DNA of 64,000 bases from an uncultured Bacteroidales bacterium (GTDB lineage Bacteria > Bacteroidota > Bacteroidia > Bacteroidales > FEN-979): positions 1 through 64,000 of the forward strand of contig CAIVAT010000145.1 in NCBI GenBank assembly GCA_903903985.1, given 5' to 3'. A program made the position numbers and the translations under genes. Below are positions 7,570 to 16,990 of the stretch, piece by piece (within the stretch, counting starts at the first letter, position 1; the number at the start of each line of letters is the position of its first letter). The notes beneath the pieces are model-generated. The model was not told the origin of the DNA. It saw only the letters and a program-made list of their open reading frames with translations, and searched no databases.

Positions 7570-8793
7570 ATGACTGAAGTAAAAACCTCGCAGAACGCGA
7601 TTGATCTTGAAGACAAATATGGAGCACACAACTACCATCCATTACCTGTTGTTCTTGCCAAAGGAAAAGGCGTTTTCATGTGGGATGTGGAAGGCAAGCG
7701 TTACTATGATTTCTTATCCGCTTATTCCGCGGTAAACCAGGGCCATTGCCACCCAAAGATCGTGGGCGCACTCATCGAACAGGCGCAAACCCTGGAGCTT
7801 ACATCCCGGGCATTTTACAACAATGTACTTGGTGTATATGAGAAGTTCATTACGGAATATTTCGGTTATGAGCGGGTTCTGCCAATGAATTCAGGTGCCG
7901 AAGGCGATGAAACCGCGTTGAAACTGACACGGAAATGGGGTTATAAAGTGAAAGGCATTCCTGAAAACCAGGCCAGGATCATTTGCTGCCGTGATAATTT
8001 CCATGGAAGGACGATCACGGTAATCTCCATGTCGAATGATCCGGATGCACGAAAAGACTTCGGGCCATTTACCCCCGGTTTTGAATCGATTCCATACAAC
8101 GATCTCAACGCCCTGGCAAAGGCACTGGAAGATCCGAATGTGGCCGGTTTTCTTGTTGAACCAATCCTGGGGGAAGCGGGCGTATTTGTGCCTGATGAAG
8201 GCTATCTGAAAAAAGCCTATGACCTGTGCAAGGCAAAGAATGTCCTGTTTATTGCCGATGAAGTTCAAACGGGGATTGCCCGTACAGGCCGTTTGCTGGC
8301 CTGCGACTGGGAAGGTGTAAGGCCGGATGTTCTTATCCTCGGGAAAGCGCTATCGGGTGGGGTTTATCCCATTTCTGCCGTACTGGCCGATGACCACATC
8401 ATGCTGTGCATCCATCCGGGTGAGCACGGATCGACGTTTGGCGGCAATCCTGTTGCTGCAAAAGTTGCCATGGCTGCACTGGAGGTTGTTCGTGATGAAA
8501 AACTGGCAGAAAATGCGGAAAAACTGGGGGAGATTTTCCGTAGCGAACTCCGCAAAATAAACTCTCCTTATATAGAACTGGTTCGGGGCAAGGGATTGCT
8601 GAACGCCATCGTCATCAAGCCATTTAATAATAAAACGGCCTGGGATGTTTGCCTGAAGATGCGCGACAACGGCCTATTGGCCAAACCGACCCACGATCAC
8701 ATCATTCGCTTTGCGCCTCCTTTGGTGATCACTGAAGAGCAGATACATGAAGCAGTTGAGATCATTCGCAAATCAATCAAGGAACTGGAATAA
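7570..8793 (+). CDS. rocD: Ornithine--oxo-acid transaminase
   Basis: This class III PLP aminotransferase of 407 residues matches ornithine aminotransferases along its whole length ([19 protein letters not shown] at the start; [19 protein letters not shown]). The PLP lysine is Lys259 in [10 protein letters not shown], and Asp230 in FIADEVQTG pairs with the pyridine nitrogen. It converts ornithine and 2-oxoglutarate to glutamate-5-semialdehyde and glutamate. The arginine deiminase gene follows 35 bases later, so the two probably form one transcript for arginine/ornithine catabolism. The start ATG at 7570 gives the standard N-terminus. Confidence 0.93.
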   Translation: MTEVKTSQNAIDLEDKYGAHNYHPLPVVLAKGKGVFMWDVEGKRYYDFLSAYSAVNQGHCHPKIVGALIEQAQTLELTSRAFYNNVLGVYEKFITEYFGYERVLPMNSGAEGDETALKLTRKWGYKVKGIPENQARIICCRDNFHGRTITVISMSNDPDARKDFGPFTPGFESIPYNDLNALAKALEDPNVAGFLVEPILGEAGVFVPDEGYLKKAYDLCKAKNVLFIADEVQTGIARTGRLLACDWEGVRPDVLILGKALSGGVYPISAVLADDHIMLCIHPGEHGSTFGGNPVAAKVAMAALEVVRDEKLAENAEKLGEIFRSELRKINSPYIELVRGKGLLNAIVIKPFNNKTAWDVCLKMRDNGLLAKPTHDHIIRFAPPLVITEEQIHEAVEIIRKSIKELE

Positions 8794-8828
8794 TTGCCGG
8801 CACTGATCGCTCCACGTCCTTAAATTTT

Positions 8829-10082
8829 ATGACAGACAAATTAACTGTAGATATCCGTTCCGAGATCGGCGAGCTGGAATCGGTGATCATTCATACACCG
8901 GGAGCCGAAGTTGAAAACATGACCCCGGAAAATGCAGAACGGGCTCTCTACAGCGACATTCTGAATCTCAACATCGGCCTGTCTGAATACAGCCAGTTGC
9001 ATGGTGTTCTCTCAAAGGTTACCCAGACATTCGAGGTCAGAGACCTCCTGCAGCAGGTCCTTGAACTTCCGGAAGCCCGGGAAGAACTGGTCTGTAACAT
9101 TTGCCGGAACGAAAATACCGACAATATTCACGACCGGTTATTTGACCTTTCCCCGTTAGCGCTTTCAACGGTTCTGATTGAAGGGGTGTTGATGGAAAAA
9201 GACAACCTGACTAAGTTCCTCAATAAAGGCAGGTACGAACTGATCCCCCTGCATAATTTCTTCTTTATGCGCGATTCGGCCGTGTGCCTGTCGCACAAAG
9301 TACTCATTTCCAAGATGGCCAGTGTCGTACGTGAAAGGGAATCAATCATCATGGAAAGTGTTTTCAAGCATCATCCTCAGTTCGGAATTGAAACCATCAA
9401 CCCCGCTCATTGGCCCCAGGTAGCCGGCGTTACCATCGAAGGCGGCGATGTGATCGTGGCCCGGGAGGATGTTCTGCTGGTCGGAACCGGATCACGGACC
9501 ACCTCCCAGGGGATCGACTTTCTGCTGGACTGGTATAAACAGGAACAACTCTCAAAACATATCCTGGTTCAGGAACTCCCGTTAAAACCTGAATCCTTCA
9601 TCCATCTCGACATGGTCTTTACACTCCTCGACCACGACAAATGCATGGTGTATGAACCTGTCATCCTGAAGCCCAATAAATTGCAAACAGTGCATATTAT
9701 TGTCGAATACGGCAAAGTCATTTCGATTTTCAATGAAGATAACCTCCTTGTTGCACTGAACAAACTTGGATTTGAACTCGAACCGGTGATCTGTGGGGGA
9801 ACTGCCGATCCTTGGACCCAACAGCGCGAACAATGGCACTCCGGAGCAAACTTTTTCGCCGTTGCGCCCGGCAAAGTGATCGGCTATGCACGAAACACTT
9901 ATACCCTTGACGAATTGTCAAAACATGGATTTGAGGTCATCAAAGCCAAATCAATCATCAAGGGCAATACAAGCATTAGCGATTTCAAGAGGTGTGTCAT
10001 TGCCATCGAAGGCAGCGAACTTGCACGCGGAGGTGGCGGAGCAAGATGCATGACCATGCCGGTAAAAAGACGACCGGTTTGA
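8829..10082 (+). CDS. arcA: Arginine deiminase
   Basis: The protein has 417 residues. Arginine deiminase hydrolyses arginine to citrulline and ammonia. Visible active-site features of the guanidino-group-modifying fold are FFFMRD near residues 144-149, EGGD at 204-207, His259 in HLDMVF, and the nucleophile Cys407 in GGGGARCMTMP close to the C-terminus. Length agrees with the bacterial family. It follows rocD by 35 bases. No ornithine carbamoyltransferase or carbamate kinase gene lies nearby, so the usual ATP-yielding arc operon is not assembled here; those genes may be elsewhere, or citrulline may have another fate. Confidence 0.9.
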   Translation: MTDKLTVDIRSEIGELESVIIHTPGAEVENMTPENAERALYSDILNLNIGLSEYSQLHGVLSKVTQTFEVRDLLQQVLELPEAREELVCNICRNENTDNIHDRLFDLSPLALSTVLIEGVLMEKDNLTKFLNKGRYELIPLHNFFFMRDSAVCLSHKVLISKMASVVRERESIIMESVFKHHPQFGIETINPAHWPQVAGVTIEGGDVIVAREDVLLVGTGSRTTSQGIDFLLDWYKQEQLSKHILVQELPLKPESFIHLDMVFTLLDHDKCMVYEPVILKPNKLQTVHIIVEYGKVISIFNEDNLLVALNKLGFELEPVICGGTADPWTQQREQWHSGANFFAVAPGKVIGYARNTYTLDELSKHGFEVIKAKSIIKGNTSISDFKRCVIAIEGSELARGGGGARCMTMPVKRRPV

Positions 10083-10112
10083 CCATTCCCTGAATTTTTC
10101 CAAAACAGAAAA

Positions 10113-11852
10113 ATGAACCGACTCCAATCACTCCTGATTTTCTTCCTGGTATTTTCTTCAGCCGTTTCGAAAACGGAAGCCTGCACCAACCTTATTATTA
10201 CCAAAGGAGCCAGTAAAGATGGTTCTGTAATGATCACCTATGCCGCCGATTCGCATACCCGGTATGGAGCCGTCGCCTTTTATCCGGCCGCCGATCATAA
10301 ACCCGGAGATGCATGTGAGCTATACCATTATGAAAGTGGAAAGTTCCTGGGGACCATTCCGGAGGCTGCCCATACCTATTCGGTGATCCAGTTCATGAAT
10401 GAAAACCAGGTGGCCATAGGTGAAACGACCTTTGGTGGCCTCGATTCACTGGCCAGCCAGCCAGGGGCTTTTCTGGACTATGGTTCGCTGATGAAAATCG
10501 GGTTGCAGCGTTCAAAAACCGCCAGGGAGATGATCAGGGTCATCACTGAACTTGTCGGACAATATGGCTATGCTTCAGGTGGAGAATCCTTTTCTATTTC
10601 TGACGCAAACGAGGCCTGGATCATGGAGATTATCGGAAAAGGAAAATATGAATTAGGTGCGGTTTGGGTCGCCCGGCTGATTCCTGATGGTTATATTTGC
10701 GGACATGCAAACCAGGCCAGGATTACCACTTTCCCTTTTCAGAAATCCAATGACTGGAATGACCCTGAACAAACTGTGTATCATTCCCCGGATGTGATCA
10801 GCTTTGCAAAGACCCATGGCTTTTATAAGGGAAATGACCTGGATTTCAGTTTTTCTGATGTTTACAATCCCTTGAATTTTGGCAGTGCCCGTTTCTGCGA
10901 TGCACGTGTTTGGTCGTTTTTCAGGAAAGTGAGCAAGGCAGTACGTGAAAACGAAGATTATACACGGTATGCAATGGGACAATTTTCTTATCAATCACGC
11001 ATGATGAATGGTAGCCCGAACCAGAATGGTTATATTTCCAATCGGCTGCCCTTGTGGGTGAAACCCGATTCACCGGTAGAAATCCGGCAGGTAATGGCGG
11101 CCATGCGCGATCACTATGAGGATACGCCTCTCGATATGCGTTACGATCTTGGAGCCGGCCCTTTTCATCTGCCATACCGCTGGCGACCGATGGAATTTAC
11201 GGTCGACAGTGTCATGTACCTGAACGAAAGGGCCATAGCCACACAGCAAACCGGTTACAGTTTTATTGCTCAATCGAGAAGCTGGATGGCCGATCCGATC
11301 GGGGGTATTTATTGGTTTGGTGTTGATGACGCCGATGGTTGTGTATATGTCCCATTGTATTGCGGAATAAGGAAAATCCCTCAAAGTTATGCCACCGGCA
11401 ACGGCTCAATGATCGCATGGTCTGAGAATTCGGCTTTCTGGACATTCAACCAGGTGAATAACTGGTCGTACACCCGTTATGATCTTATTCATCCCGAAGT
11501 GGAAAAATACCAGGCTGAACTGGAGAAGCGCCTGCTCGTGGAAACATCGATCGTTGATGCCAGGGCGACGCTGCTTTTCAGGGAAAATCCTTTATCAGGG
11601 ATTGATTATATCACTGATTATTCAGCATATACCGGAAACCTGCTCGTAACCAAATGGAAGGACTTTTACCATTACCTTTTTATGAAATTTATCGACGGCA
11701 ATGTGAAGCAGGCGAATGGCTTCCAGTTACTCGACAATGGATATGGCAAAGGCGTGCCAAAGAAACCCTCGCAACCGGGTTATGGTCCGGAATGGGAGCG
11801 AAGGATGGTTGATGGGACAGGTGACCGGTTCAAAGTCCCTGTAGCCAAATAA
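10113..11852 (+). CDS. Peptidase family C69 dipeptidase (Ntn hydrolase), secreted
   Basis: This 579-residue protein has a signal peptide whose cleavage would expose Cys24 (SKTEA|CTNLIITKGASKDGS). In family C69 the new N-terminal cysteine is the nucleophile, and CTN(L/F)I is its signature. These enzymes hydrolyse dipeptides in the periplasm or outside the cell. The rest follows the Ntn fold, with GGESFSISDANEAWIMEI near residues 151-168. The gene starts 30 bases after arcA and could supply amino acids, including arginine, to that pathway; this link is inferred from position only. Confidence 0.87.
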   Translation: MNRLQSLLIFFLVFSSAVSKTEACTNLIITKGASKDGSVMITYAADSHTRYGAVAFYPAADHKPGDACELYHYESGKFLGTIPEAAHTYSVIQFMNENQVAIGETTFGGLDSLASQPGAFLDYGSLMKIGLQRSKTAREMIRVITELVGQYGYASGGESFSISDANEAWIMEIIGKGKYELGAVWVARLIPDGYICGHANQARITTFPFQKSNDWNDPEQTVYHSPDVISFAKTHGFYKGNDLDFSFSDVYNPLNFGSARFCDARVWSFFRKVSKAVRENEDYTRYAMGQFSYQSRMMNGSPNQNGYISNRLPLWVKPDSPVEIRQVMAAMRDHYEDTPLDMRYDLGAGPFHLPYRWRPMEFTVDSVMYLNERAIATQQTGYSFIAQSRSWMADPIGGIYWFGVDDADGCVYVPLYCGIRKIPQSYATGNGSMIAWSENSAFWTFNQVNNWSYTRYDLIHPEVEKYQAELEKRLLVETSIVDARATLLFRENPLSGIDYITDYSAYTGNLLVTKWKDFYHYLFMKFIDGNVKQANGFQLLDNGYGKGVPKKPSQPGYGPEWERRMVDGTGDRFKVPVAK

Positions 11853-11856
11853 TTGC

Positions 11857-11864
11857 TAACTTTG
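11857..11864 (+). promoter_or_regulatory. Candidate -7 promoter box for mnmA
   Basis: TAACTTTG fits TAnnTTTG, 34 bases before the mnmA start. No convincing -33 TTG is seen at the right spacing, so this is tentative. Confidence 0.35.
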
Positions 11865-11897
11865 CATCCGTTTTAAACCGGAATAAAAAATCGAATT

Positions 11898-12980
11898 TTG
11901 ACAAAGAAACCAACCGTAATCGTGGGTTTGAGTGGTGGTGTTGATTCTTCGGTAGCGGCATATCTGCTCAGGGAGCAGGGCTATGAAGTAATCGGGGTCA
12001 CCATGGCAATCTGGGACGGTCAGTATAAATCAACCGGTAAACATGCCTGCTACGGTTCAGATGAGGAGGAGGAGATCCGTGAAGCCCGCGCCGTAGCTGA
12101 AAAACTGGATATTCCGTATCATGTTTTTAATTGTTCCGCAGAATACAAACAAGCCGTTCTTGATTATTTTAAATCGGAATATCTTGCCGGCAGAACCCCT
12201 AATCCGTGCATTCAATGCAACCAGCTGATCAAGTTCGGCATGTTGCCTTCCATGGCCAGGAAAAGCGGCATTGATTTCGATTTCTTCGCGACAGGACATT
12301 ATGCAGGCGTTGAATTCAGTGAAAAATACCAGCGTTATGTGTTGAAGAAAGCTGCCGATCTGAAAAAAGACCAGACCTATTTTATCCACCGGCTTACACA
12401 GGACCAATTAGCGCAGGCATTGCTTCCGATCGGACAGTATAAAAAACCACAGATTAAAGAACTGGCACGCAAAGTCGGTATCACCATTGAAGATTTGGAA
12501 GAGAGCCAGGATTTCTACAGCGGCGATTATAAAGACCTGTTGGAAGTTGAAGATCATCCTGGAGATATCGTTGACACAAACGGTATAGTTCTTGGCCATC
12601 ATCAGGGGATCTGGAACTATACCATCGGCCAGAGAAAAGGCCTGGGGATTGCCTTTTCGGAACCACTTTATGTGATCGGCCTGAACAAAGAGTCAAACAT
12701 GGTCATCGTTGGTGTCCGTGAAGAGACTTACAATGGTTCTTTTATCGTATCTGATCTGAACTGGGTAGCACTTTCCGGACTGACAGAACCCCGTGATTGT
12801 ACGGCCAAGATCCGTTCGGGGCAAACAGAAAGGGAGGCACGGATCGAACCGGTGGAAAGCGGCGGGGTGAAAGTGACATTCTTTCATCCGAATGATGCAA
12901 TCACTCCCGGACAGTCTGCAGTTTTTTATGAAGGTGACATTGTTTTGGGCGGGGGGATTATCAAATCGCTGGCAGACTGA
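11898..12980 (+). CDS. mnmA: tRNA 2-thiouridine(34) synthase MnmA, cysteine-pattern variant
   Basis: The 360-residue protein has the N-type ATP-PPase P-loop VGLSGGVDSSVAAYLL (residues 9-24) and the family's C-terminal barrels (YTIGQRKGLGI near 246-256). MnmA adenylates and thiolates U34 of tRNAs for Glu, Gln and Lys. The start is TTG at 11898; no upstream ATG exists, and the next ATG (12003) falls after the P-loop. Key cysteines differ from the E. coli pattern. The usual NPDxxCN is NPCIQCN (Cys104 and Cys107), and the second cysteine, expected in the SQ...CF segment near residue 200, is replaced by SQDFYSGDY with Tyr207. The sulphur-relay or Fe-S ligands must therefore be arranged differently. 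Confidence 0.9.
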   Translation: MTKKPTVIVGLSGGVDSSVAAYLLREQGYEVIGVTMAIWDGQYKSTGKHACYGSDEEEEIREARAVAEKLDIPYHVFNCSAEYKQAVLDYFKSEYLAGRTPNPCIQCNQLIKFGMLPSMARKSGIDFDFFATGHYAGVEFSEKYQRYVLKKAADLKKDQTYFIHRLTQDQLAQALLPIGQYKKPQIKELARKVGITIEDLEESQDFYSGDYKDLLEVEDHPGDIVDTNGIVLGHHQGIWNYTIGQRKGLGIAFSEPLYVIGLNKESNMVIVGVREETYNGSFIVSDLNWVALSGLTEPRDCTAKIRSGQTEREARIEPVESGGVKVTFFHPNDAITPGQSAVFYEGDIVLGGGIIKSLAD

Positions 12981-12983
12981 CCA

Positions 12984-13070
12984 TCTCACCCCTTCCCCCT
13001 GACCCCTTCCACAACCAGGGAAGGGGAGCGAAGTCCCCCCTTGTTGGGGAGGAATTTAAGGTTGGGTTTA
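12984..13070. repeat. G/C-rich palindromic repeat, intergenic
   Basis: It is a second well-preserved copy of the element at 7428-7528. CCCCCCTTGTTGGGGAGGAA is followed by GGTTGGGTTTAAAA, preceded by a C-rich arm (CCCTTCCCCCTGACCCCTTC) and its partner AGGGAAGGGGAG. Confidence 0.6.
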
Positions 13071-13109
13071 AAATTTTATTCGTTATAAATATCATTATTA
13101 CAAATTGTC

Positions 13110-14888
13110 ATGAAAAAACCAATCGCATTCATCTTCGTCCTTTTTATCTCCACTATTCTATTCGCCCAAAAAGGGCAGATAACCGCGAAGGATTTACACG
13201 AATATGTGCAATTCCTCGCATCTGATTCACTCAAGGGGCGTAAACCCGGCACCCCGGAGATCAATGTGGCTGCCACCTTTATCCGCGACCATTTCATTGC
13301 TGCCGGCCTGAAGCCCATGGGGGAAAAAGGTTTTCAATGGTTTGACATTGTGACAGACGTAAAGCTTGGAGATAAAAACGGGCTTTCCTTTGATGGATTC
13401 GAAGGAATGATCAAAAAGGATTTTATCCCGCTTTCATTCAGCAGCAGTGCAACGATTAAGGCCCCTGTTTTATTTGCAGGATATGGGTTTGATATTGATG
13501 CTGACAGTCTGAAATGGAGCGATTACAAAGGCATGGATGCGAAGGATAAGTGGGTCATGATCTTCCGGTCCGATCCCGATCTCGACAATTCCGACAGCAA
13601 ATTCATCCCTTTCAGCGATATCAGGAGCAAGGTCCTCACGGCCAAGGACAAGGGCGCCGCCGGTGTTTTGCTGGTGACACCGAAAGGAGTGGAAAAAGAG
13701 GATAAGCTGATGCCCCTGGTTGTTGAAAACAATGAAGTTACAGCCGGAATTCCCATCCTGAATATAACCCGCGAACTTGCAACCAGGATTCTGAAGTCAA
13801 CAGGTATTTCCATTGACAGCATCGACCGTAAAATCATTACATTAAAGGCACCTGACAGTTTTCTTACTGGAGTGACCCTCAACGGAACCTCTGATATTGT
13901 TCAGAATCGTGAAAAAACCGCCAACGTCGTCGGCTTGCTCGAGGGAAGTGACCCTTTGCTGAAGAACGAGTACCTGGTTATTGGCGGCCATTACGATCAT
14001 CTTGGCTTTGGCGGTCAGGGCTCGGGGTCGAGGATGCCTGATACGAATGCCGTTCACAACGGGGCAGATGATAATGCATCCGGCACGGCCATGGTCATGT
14101 CTCTTGCTAAAAGACTTGGACCGGGAAAAAGCACCATCAGGCGGAGCATCATTTTTGTTGCCTTTAGTGCCGAAGAGATCGGGCTGCTGGGTTCCAAATA
14201 TTTCATGGACCATCCTCCGGTTGATGTAAAAAAGATAAAGGCAATGTTCAACTTTGACATGGTTGGCCGGTATGATAAAGAAAAAAAATCGATCTCCCTC
14301 AGTGGTACCGGCACTTCGGCTGAAGCAGATTCCATCCTGGCCCCGTTGGAAAAAAATCTGCCGTTTGCCGTTGTTCATTCCCCCGATGGTTATGGACCGT
14401 CAGATCATGCTTCATTTTATTCCTCCAACATTCCTGTTTTCTATTTCAACACAGGGGTCCATACCGATTATCATACGCCTTTCGATGATACAGAAAAACT
14501 TGATTTTGATGCTGAAAAAGAAATCGGAGACTATGCCACCAACATCATACTGGCCGTGGATAACCTTCCGAAGGCATTGACATTCAAAGAGTCGGGGAAA
14601 AAGGAGCAACCCGTTCGTACCGGACGCCGCTTCAAAGTGACGCTTGGCATCCTGCCCGATTTTGCCGGAACTGAAAAGAAGGGTTTGCGCATCGATGGGG
14701 TAACCAAAGATGGCCCTGCGGATAAAGGTGGCATGAAAAAAGGGGATATCATAACCGGAATCAATGGCATGTCCGTTGGAAATATTTATGAGTACATGAC
14801 ACGCCTCCAAAAACTCAAACATGGGATGACGGTGAATGTGGAAGTAATACGTGATGGGAAGAATGAGGTGTTGGTCATTCAACTTTAA
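13110..14888 (+). CDS. M28 family metallopeptidase with PA and PDZ domains
   Basis: This exported 592-residue peptidase has a signal peptide (1-19, ending LFAQ), a PA domain inserted at about 115-240 and an M28 zinc aminopeptidase core. Two-zinc ligands are visible: His294 in GGHYDHLG, Asp320 in HNGADDNASG, Glu355/Glu356 in FSAEEIGLLGS, Asp383 in FNFDMVGR and His455 in HTDYHTPFD. A PDZ domain occupies about 505-592 (GLRIDGVTKDGPADKGGMKKGDIITGINGM). It should release N-terminal amino acids from peptides in the periplasm. No T9SS tail is present, so surface export is not indicated. It stands alone between repeat elements. Confidence 0.9.
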   Translation: MKKPIAFIFVLFISTILFAQKGQITAKDLHEYVQFLASDSLKGRKPGTPEINVAATFIRDHFIAAGLKPMGEKGFQWFDIVTDVKLGDKNGLSFDGFEGMIKKDFIPLSFSSSATIKAPVLFAGYGFDIDADSLKWSDYKGMDAKDKWVMIFRSDPDLDNSDSKFIPFSDIRSKVLTAKDKGAAGVLLVTPKGVEKEDKLMPLVVENNEVTAGIPILNITRELATRILKSTGISIDSIDRKIITLKAPDSFLTGVTLNGTSDIVQNREKTANVVGLLEGSDPLLKNEYLVIGGHYDHLGFGGQGSGSRMPDTNAVHNGADDNASGTAMVMSLAKRLGPGKSTIRRSIIFVAFSAEEIGLLGSKYFMDHPPVDVKKIKAMFNFDMVGRYDKEKKSISLSGTGTSAEADSILAPLEKNLPFAVVHSPDGYGPSDHASFYSSNIPVFYFNTGVHTDYHTPFDDTEKLDFDAEKEIGDYATNIILAVDNLPKALTFKESGKKEQPVRTGRRFKVTLGILPDFAGTEKKGLRIDGVTKDGPADKGGMKKGDIITGINGMSVGNIYEYMTRLQKLKHGMTVNVEVIRDGKNEVLVIQL

Positions 14889-14890
14889 AT

Positions 14891-14905
14891 CGTGACACGT
14901 GACAA
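14891..14905. repeat. Short word-repeat tract
   Basis: CGTGACACGTGACAA begins two bases after the M28 peptidase stop and matches the words at 6375-6402. Confidence 0.45.
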
Positions 14906-14928
14906 TTTTTAAGCAAATTTAATTCCCG

Positions 14929-15336
14929 ATGTTTATGCTCTTGCAGTCTTTTTTTACTGAAGCGTTTTTTCTTAAATTCATCAAATTTTCACTGGTTGGT
15001 TTTTCCGGGGTATTTGTCGACTTTGGAACGACATTTATATGCAAGGAGATCCTGAAAATACAAAAGTATGTGGCCAATACCTGTGGATTCGCCCTGGCAG
15101 CAACAACCAATTATTTCATGAACAGGGTATGGACTTTTCACAGTGTCAATCCGAATATCGTCCTTGAATTTTCCAGGTTTTTTATCATAGCACTGATAGG
15201 CCTGTGTATCAACCTGTTGATTATCTGGGCTATGACCGGTAAATTCAAGGTTAACTTCTATGTGTCGAAATTAGTGGCCACGATTTTGGTCACACTTTGG
15301 AATTTTCTGATCAATGCCTATTATACTTTCGCATAA
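14929..15336 (+). CDS. GtrA-family membrane protein
   Basis: This 135-residue protein has four predicted membrane helices (about residues 15-35, 44-62, 78-98, 105-125). The family pattern is FLKFSLVGFSGVFVDFG and ALAATTNYFMNRVWTF. GtrA proteins act with glycosyltransferases in moving lipid-linked sugars across the membrane, but no glycosyltransferase lies beside this copy. Two in-frame ATGs (14929 and 14935) are possible starts. The family call is good; the substrate is unknown. Confidence 0.85.
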   Translation: MFMLLQSFFTEAFFLKFIKFSLVGFSGVFVDFGTTFICKEILKIQKYVANTCGFALAATTNYFMNRVWTFHSVNPNIVLEFSRFFIIALIGLCINLLIIWAMTGKFKVNFYVSKLVATILVTLWNFLINAYYTFA

Positions 15337-15395
15337 AGGGAAGGCAGCCACCCGAACATCTCAAGGAACCTGCAGGAAACAAAATCAGGCTGGAA

Positions 15396-16424
15396 TCAAT
15401 CATCATCTTCGTCTGAATCCCCATCGTCATTCGAACTGCTCCTTGCTGTAGTATCCGATTTGGTCCGGATCTCCTTGGGCTTGTCCCCTTGTTTTAATGA
15501 CGATGGAAGCATCATCATCACCGAAGGATCGGGAGACTGCGTCTTGGTCATGGAGGAAGGGATCATGAGAATGAAATCAGCTTTTGCGGCATCCTGTTTT
15601 GAGATAGTGTCAATATTTTCCTGTTCAAGGCATGTGATGGTCAGTATTTTAAGTTCAAAACTGGTTTTGCGGATCGCCTGATTGACGTACCAGACGATGC
15701 CCTGGTGGTTATCGCTGTGGTAAGAGCCATTAAAATGAAGGATGGTCTTCCCGTCAAAAGCACCACTTTTCATGATAAAATGAGCCATGGTAGCATCTTT
15801 GATCGCTTGTGCCTTGCCCAGGTTCGCCGTAAGGTGGGCCGGCATGCCATCACCGATATTTTTCATAATGCTTGCATAACATTCCAGGGTATCGGGGTAT
15901 TTGATGGGAAGAGGGGCGATCATTCCGCGCTCCATCGCATTGATGCTGTCAAGCCCTTCAAAACCCCTGATATTTACAAGGGCGGCATAACGTCGTGGAA
16001 TATTGGTCGCCTTGATTTTGATCCCGTTTTCGACTGCAAAGTCAATGATCGGTGCATAATCTGTTTTGTAATTAGGCCACAGTTTCGCTTCAGCCTCAAA
16101 ATCTTTCTTACGGATCATTTTCGACATATACTCATTGATCAGCAACTGGTTGTCGACTTCAAACATTTCAGCGCCAAGAACCAGCTTACCCCCCTTTTCA
16201 GCGTACAGGTCTTTTGTCAGTTCCAACTCCAGCCAGTGAACGATGGGGTTGTTGTGCAACTCACCAAAGAAAATGATGTCTGAATTTTTTGCCGCTTTGA
16301 GAATGTCTTCATAATCGGCTGCGTGACCTTTGGCATTGAATACTTTGTAAGCCGGCTTGTCGCTTTTCAATGCTAAAAAAGGGAAAAGGAACAGGAACAG
16401 AAAAATTGAATAATGGATTTTCAT
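15396..16424 (-). CDS. ChaN-family putative heme/iron-regulated protein
   Basis: This 342-residue exported protein has a signal peptide (about 1-20). Its core matches ChaN/Haem_bd_uptk: IIFFGELHNNPIVHWLELEL near residues 50-69, LGAEMFE near 83-89 and HFNGSYHSDNHQGI near 229-242. The GE.H...H and H...H positions fit the EreA/ChaN-like fold, in which ChaN binds heme pairs and related proteins are metal-dependent hydrolases. The C-terminal 35 residues are a low-complexity Ser/Asp tail ending GDSDEDDD. The cysteine of a classical lipobox is not seen, so it may be periplasmic rather than lipid-anchored. The biochemical role is open. Confidence 0.8.
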   Translation of the reverse strand: MKIHYSIFLFLFLFPFLALKSDKPAYKVFNAKGHAADYEDILKAAKNSDIIFFGELHNNPIVHWLELELTKDLYAEKGGKLVLGAEMFEVDNQLLINEYMSKMIRKKDFEAEAKLWPNYKTDYAPIIDFAVENGIKIKATNIPRRYAALVNIRGFEGLDSINAMERGMIAPLPIKYPDTLECYASIMKNIGDGMPAHLTANLGKAQAIKDATMAHFIMKSGAFDGKTILHFNGSYHSDNHQGIVWYVNQAIRKTSFELKILTITCLEQENIDTISKQDAAKADFILMIPSSMTKTQSPDPSVMMMLPSSLKQGDKPKEIRTKSDTTARSSSNDDGDSDEDDD

Positions 16425-16434
16425 AGAAAAGTAT

Positions 16435-16491
16435 ACAATTTACAAATTACGAATTACGATTTACGATTACCTGTCACGCGACACATGTCAC
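16435..16491. repeat. Composite word-repeat tract between ChaN gene and cdd
   Basis: It holds ACAATTTACAAATTACGAAT and then TACGATTTACGATTA, followed directly by CTGTCACGCGACACATGTCA. Both word classes of the window occur together here. It ends at the base before the cdd stop codon (16492-16494). Confidence 0.6.
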
Positions 16492-16980
16492 CTATTTCGC
16501 CAGCCCTTTTTCAACAAACGCCAGGGGTAGCAGGCTGCCCATCCCATCAAAAACGAATATTTTGCCGGATCGGCCACCAAGAATAATGCGGATTTTATTG
16601 TCGAATTTCATTTCATATTCCACGATGGCCTGGCGGCACATTCCACAGGGGGGAACCGGTTCGGAAACCTCAAAATCGTCGGAGATGGCACTGATCGCAA
16701 TGGCTGCGACCGGAATATCGGGGAAATTGCTTGCCGCTGCAAACACGGCAACCCTTTCTGCACACAATCCTGCCGGGAATGACATGTTTTCCTGGTTACT
16801 TCCGGTGATTACATTCCCGTTTGCAAGTTTCACTGCGGCTCCAACATGATAATGGGAATAAGGAGCATAGGAACCTGCAATGGCGGATTTGGCTTTTTCG
16901 AACAATTCCCGGTCAGCCGAAGGCAATTCGGACGCGGAATCAAAACTCTGGTAATCAAACGAGTGGGTAATTTGTTTCAT
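16492..16980 (-). CDS. cdd: Cytidine deaminase
   Basis: This 162-residue homotetrameric-type cytidine deaminase has the zinc and catalytic motif CAER at Cys73-Ala74-Glu75 and the second ligand pair PCGMCRQ at Cys112 and Cys115. It converts cytidine and deoxycytidine to uridine forms in pyrimidine salvage. The ATG at 16980 is chosen because it lies 10 bases after the stop of the S41 protease gene and gives a normal-length protein. The frame is open further upstream, but that would overlap the protease gene and add 50 unlikely residues. It is the last gene of the minus-strand operon. Confidence 0.92.
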   Translation of the reverse strand: MKQITHSFDYQSFDSASELPSADRELFEKAKSAIAGSYAPYSHYHVGAAVKLANGNVITGSNQENMSFPAGLCAERVAVFAAASNFPDIPVAAIAISAISDDFEVSEPVPPCGMCRQAIVEYEMKFDNKIRIILGGRSGKIFVFDGMGSLLPLAFVEKGLAK

Positions 16981-16990
16981 GGGTTGGGGT

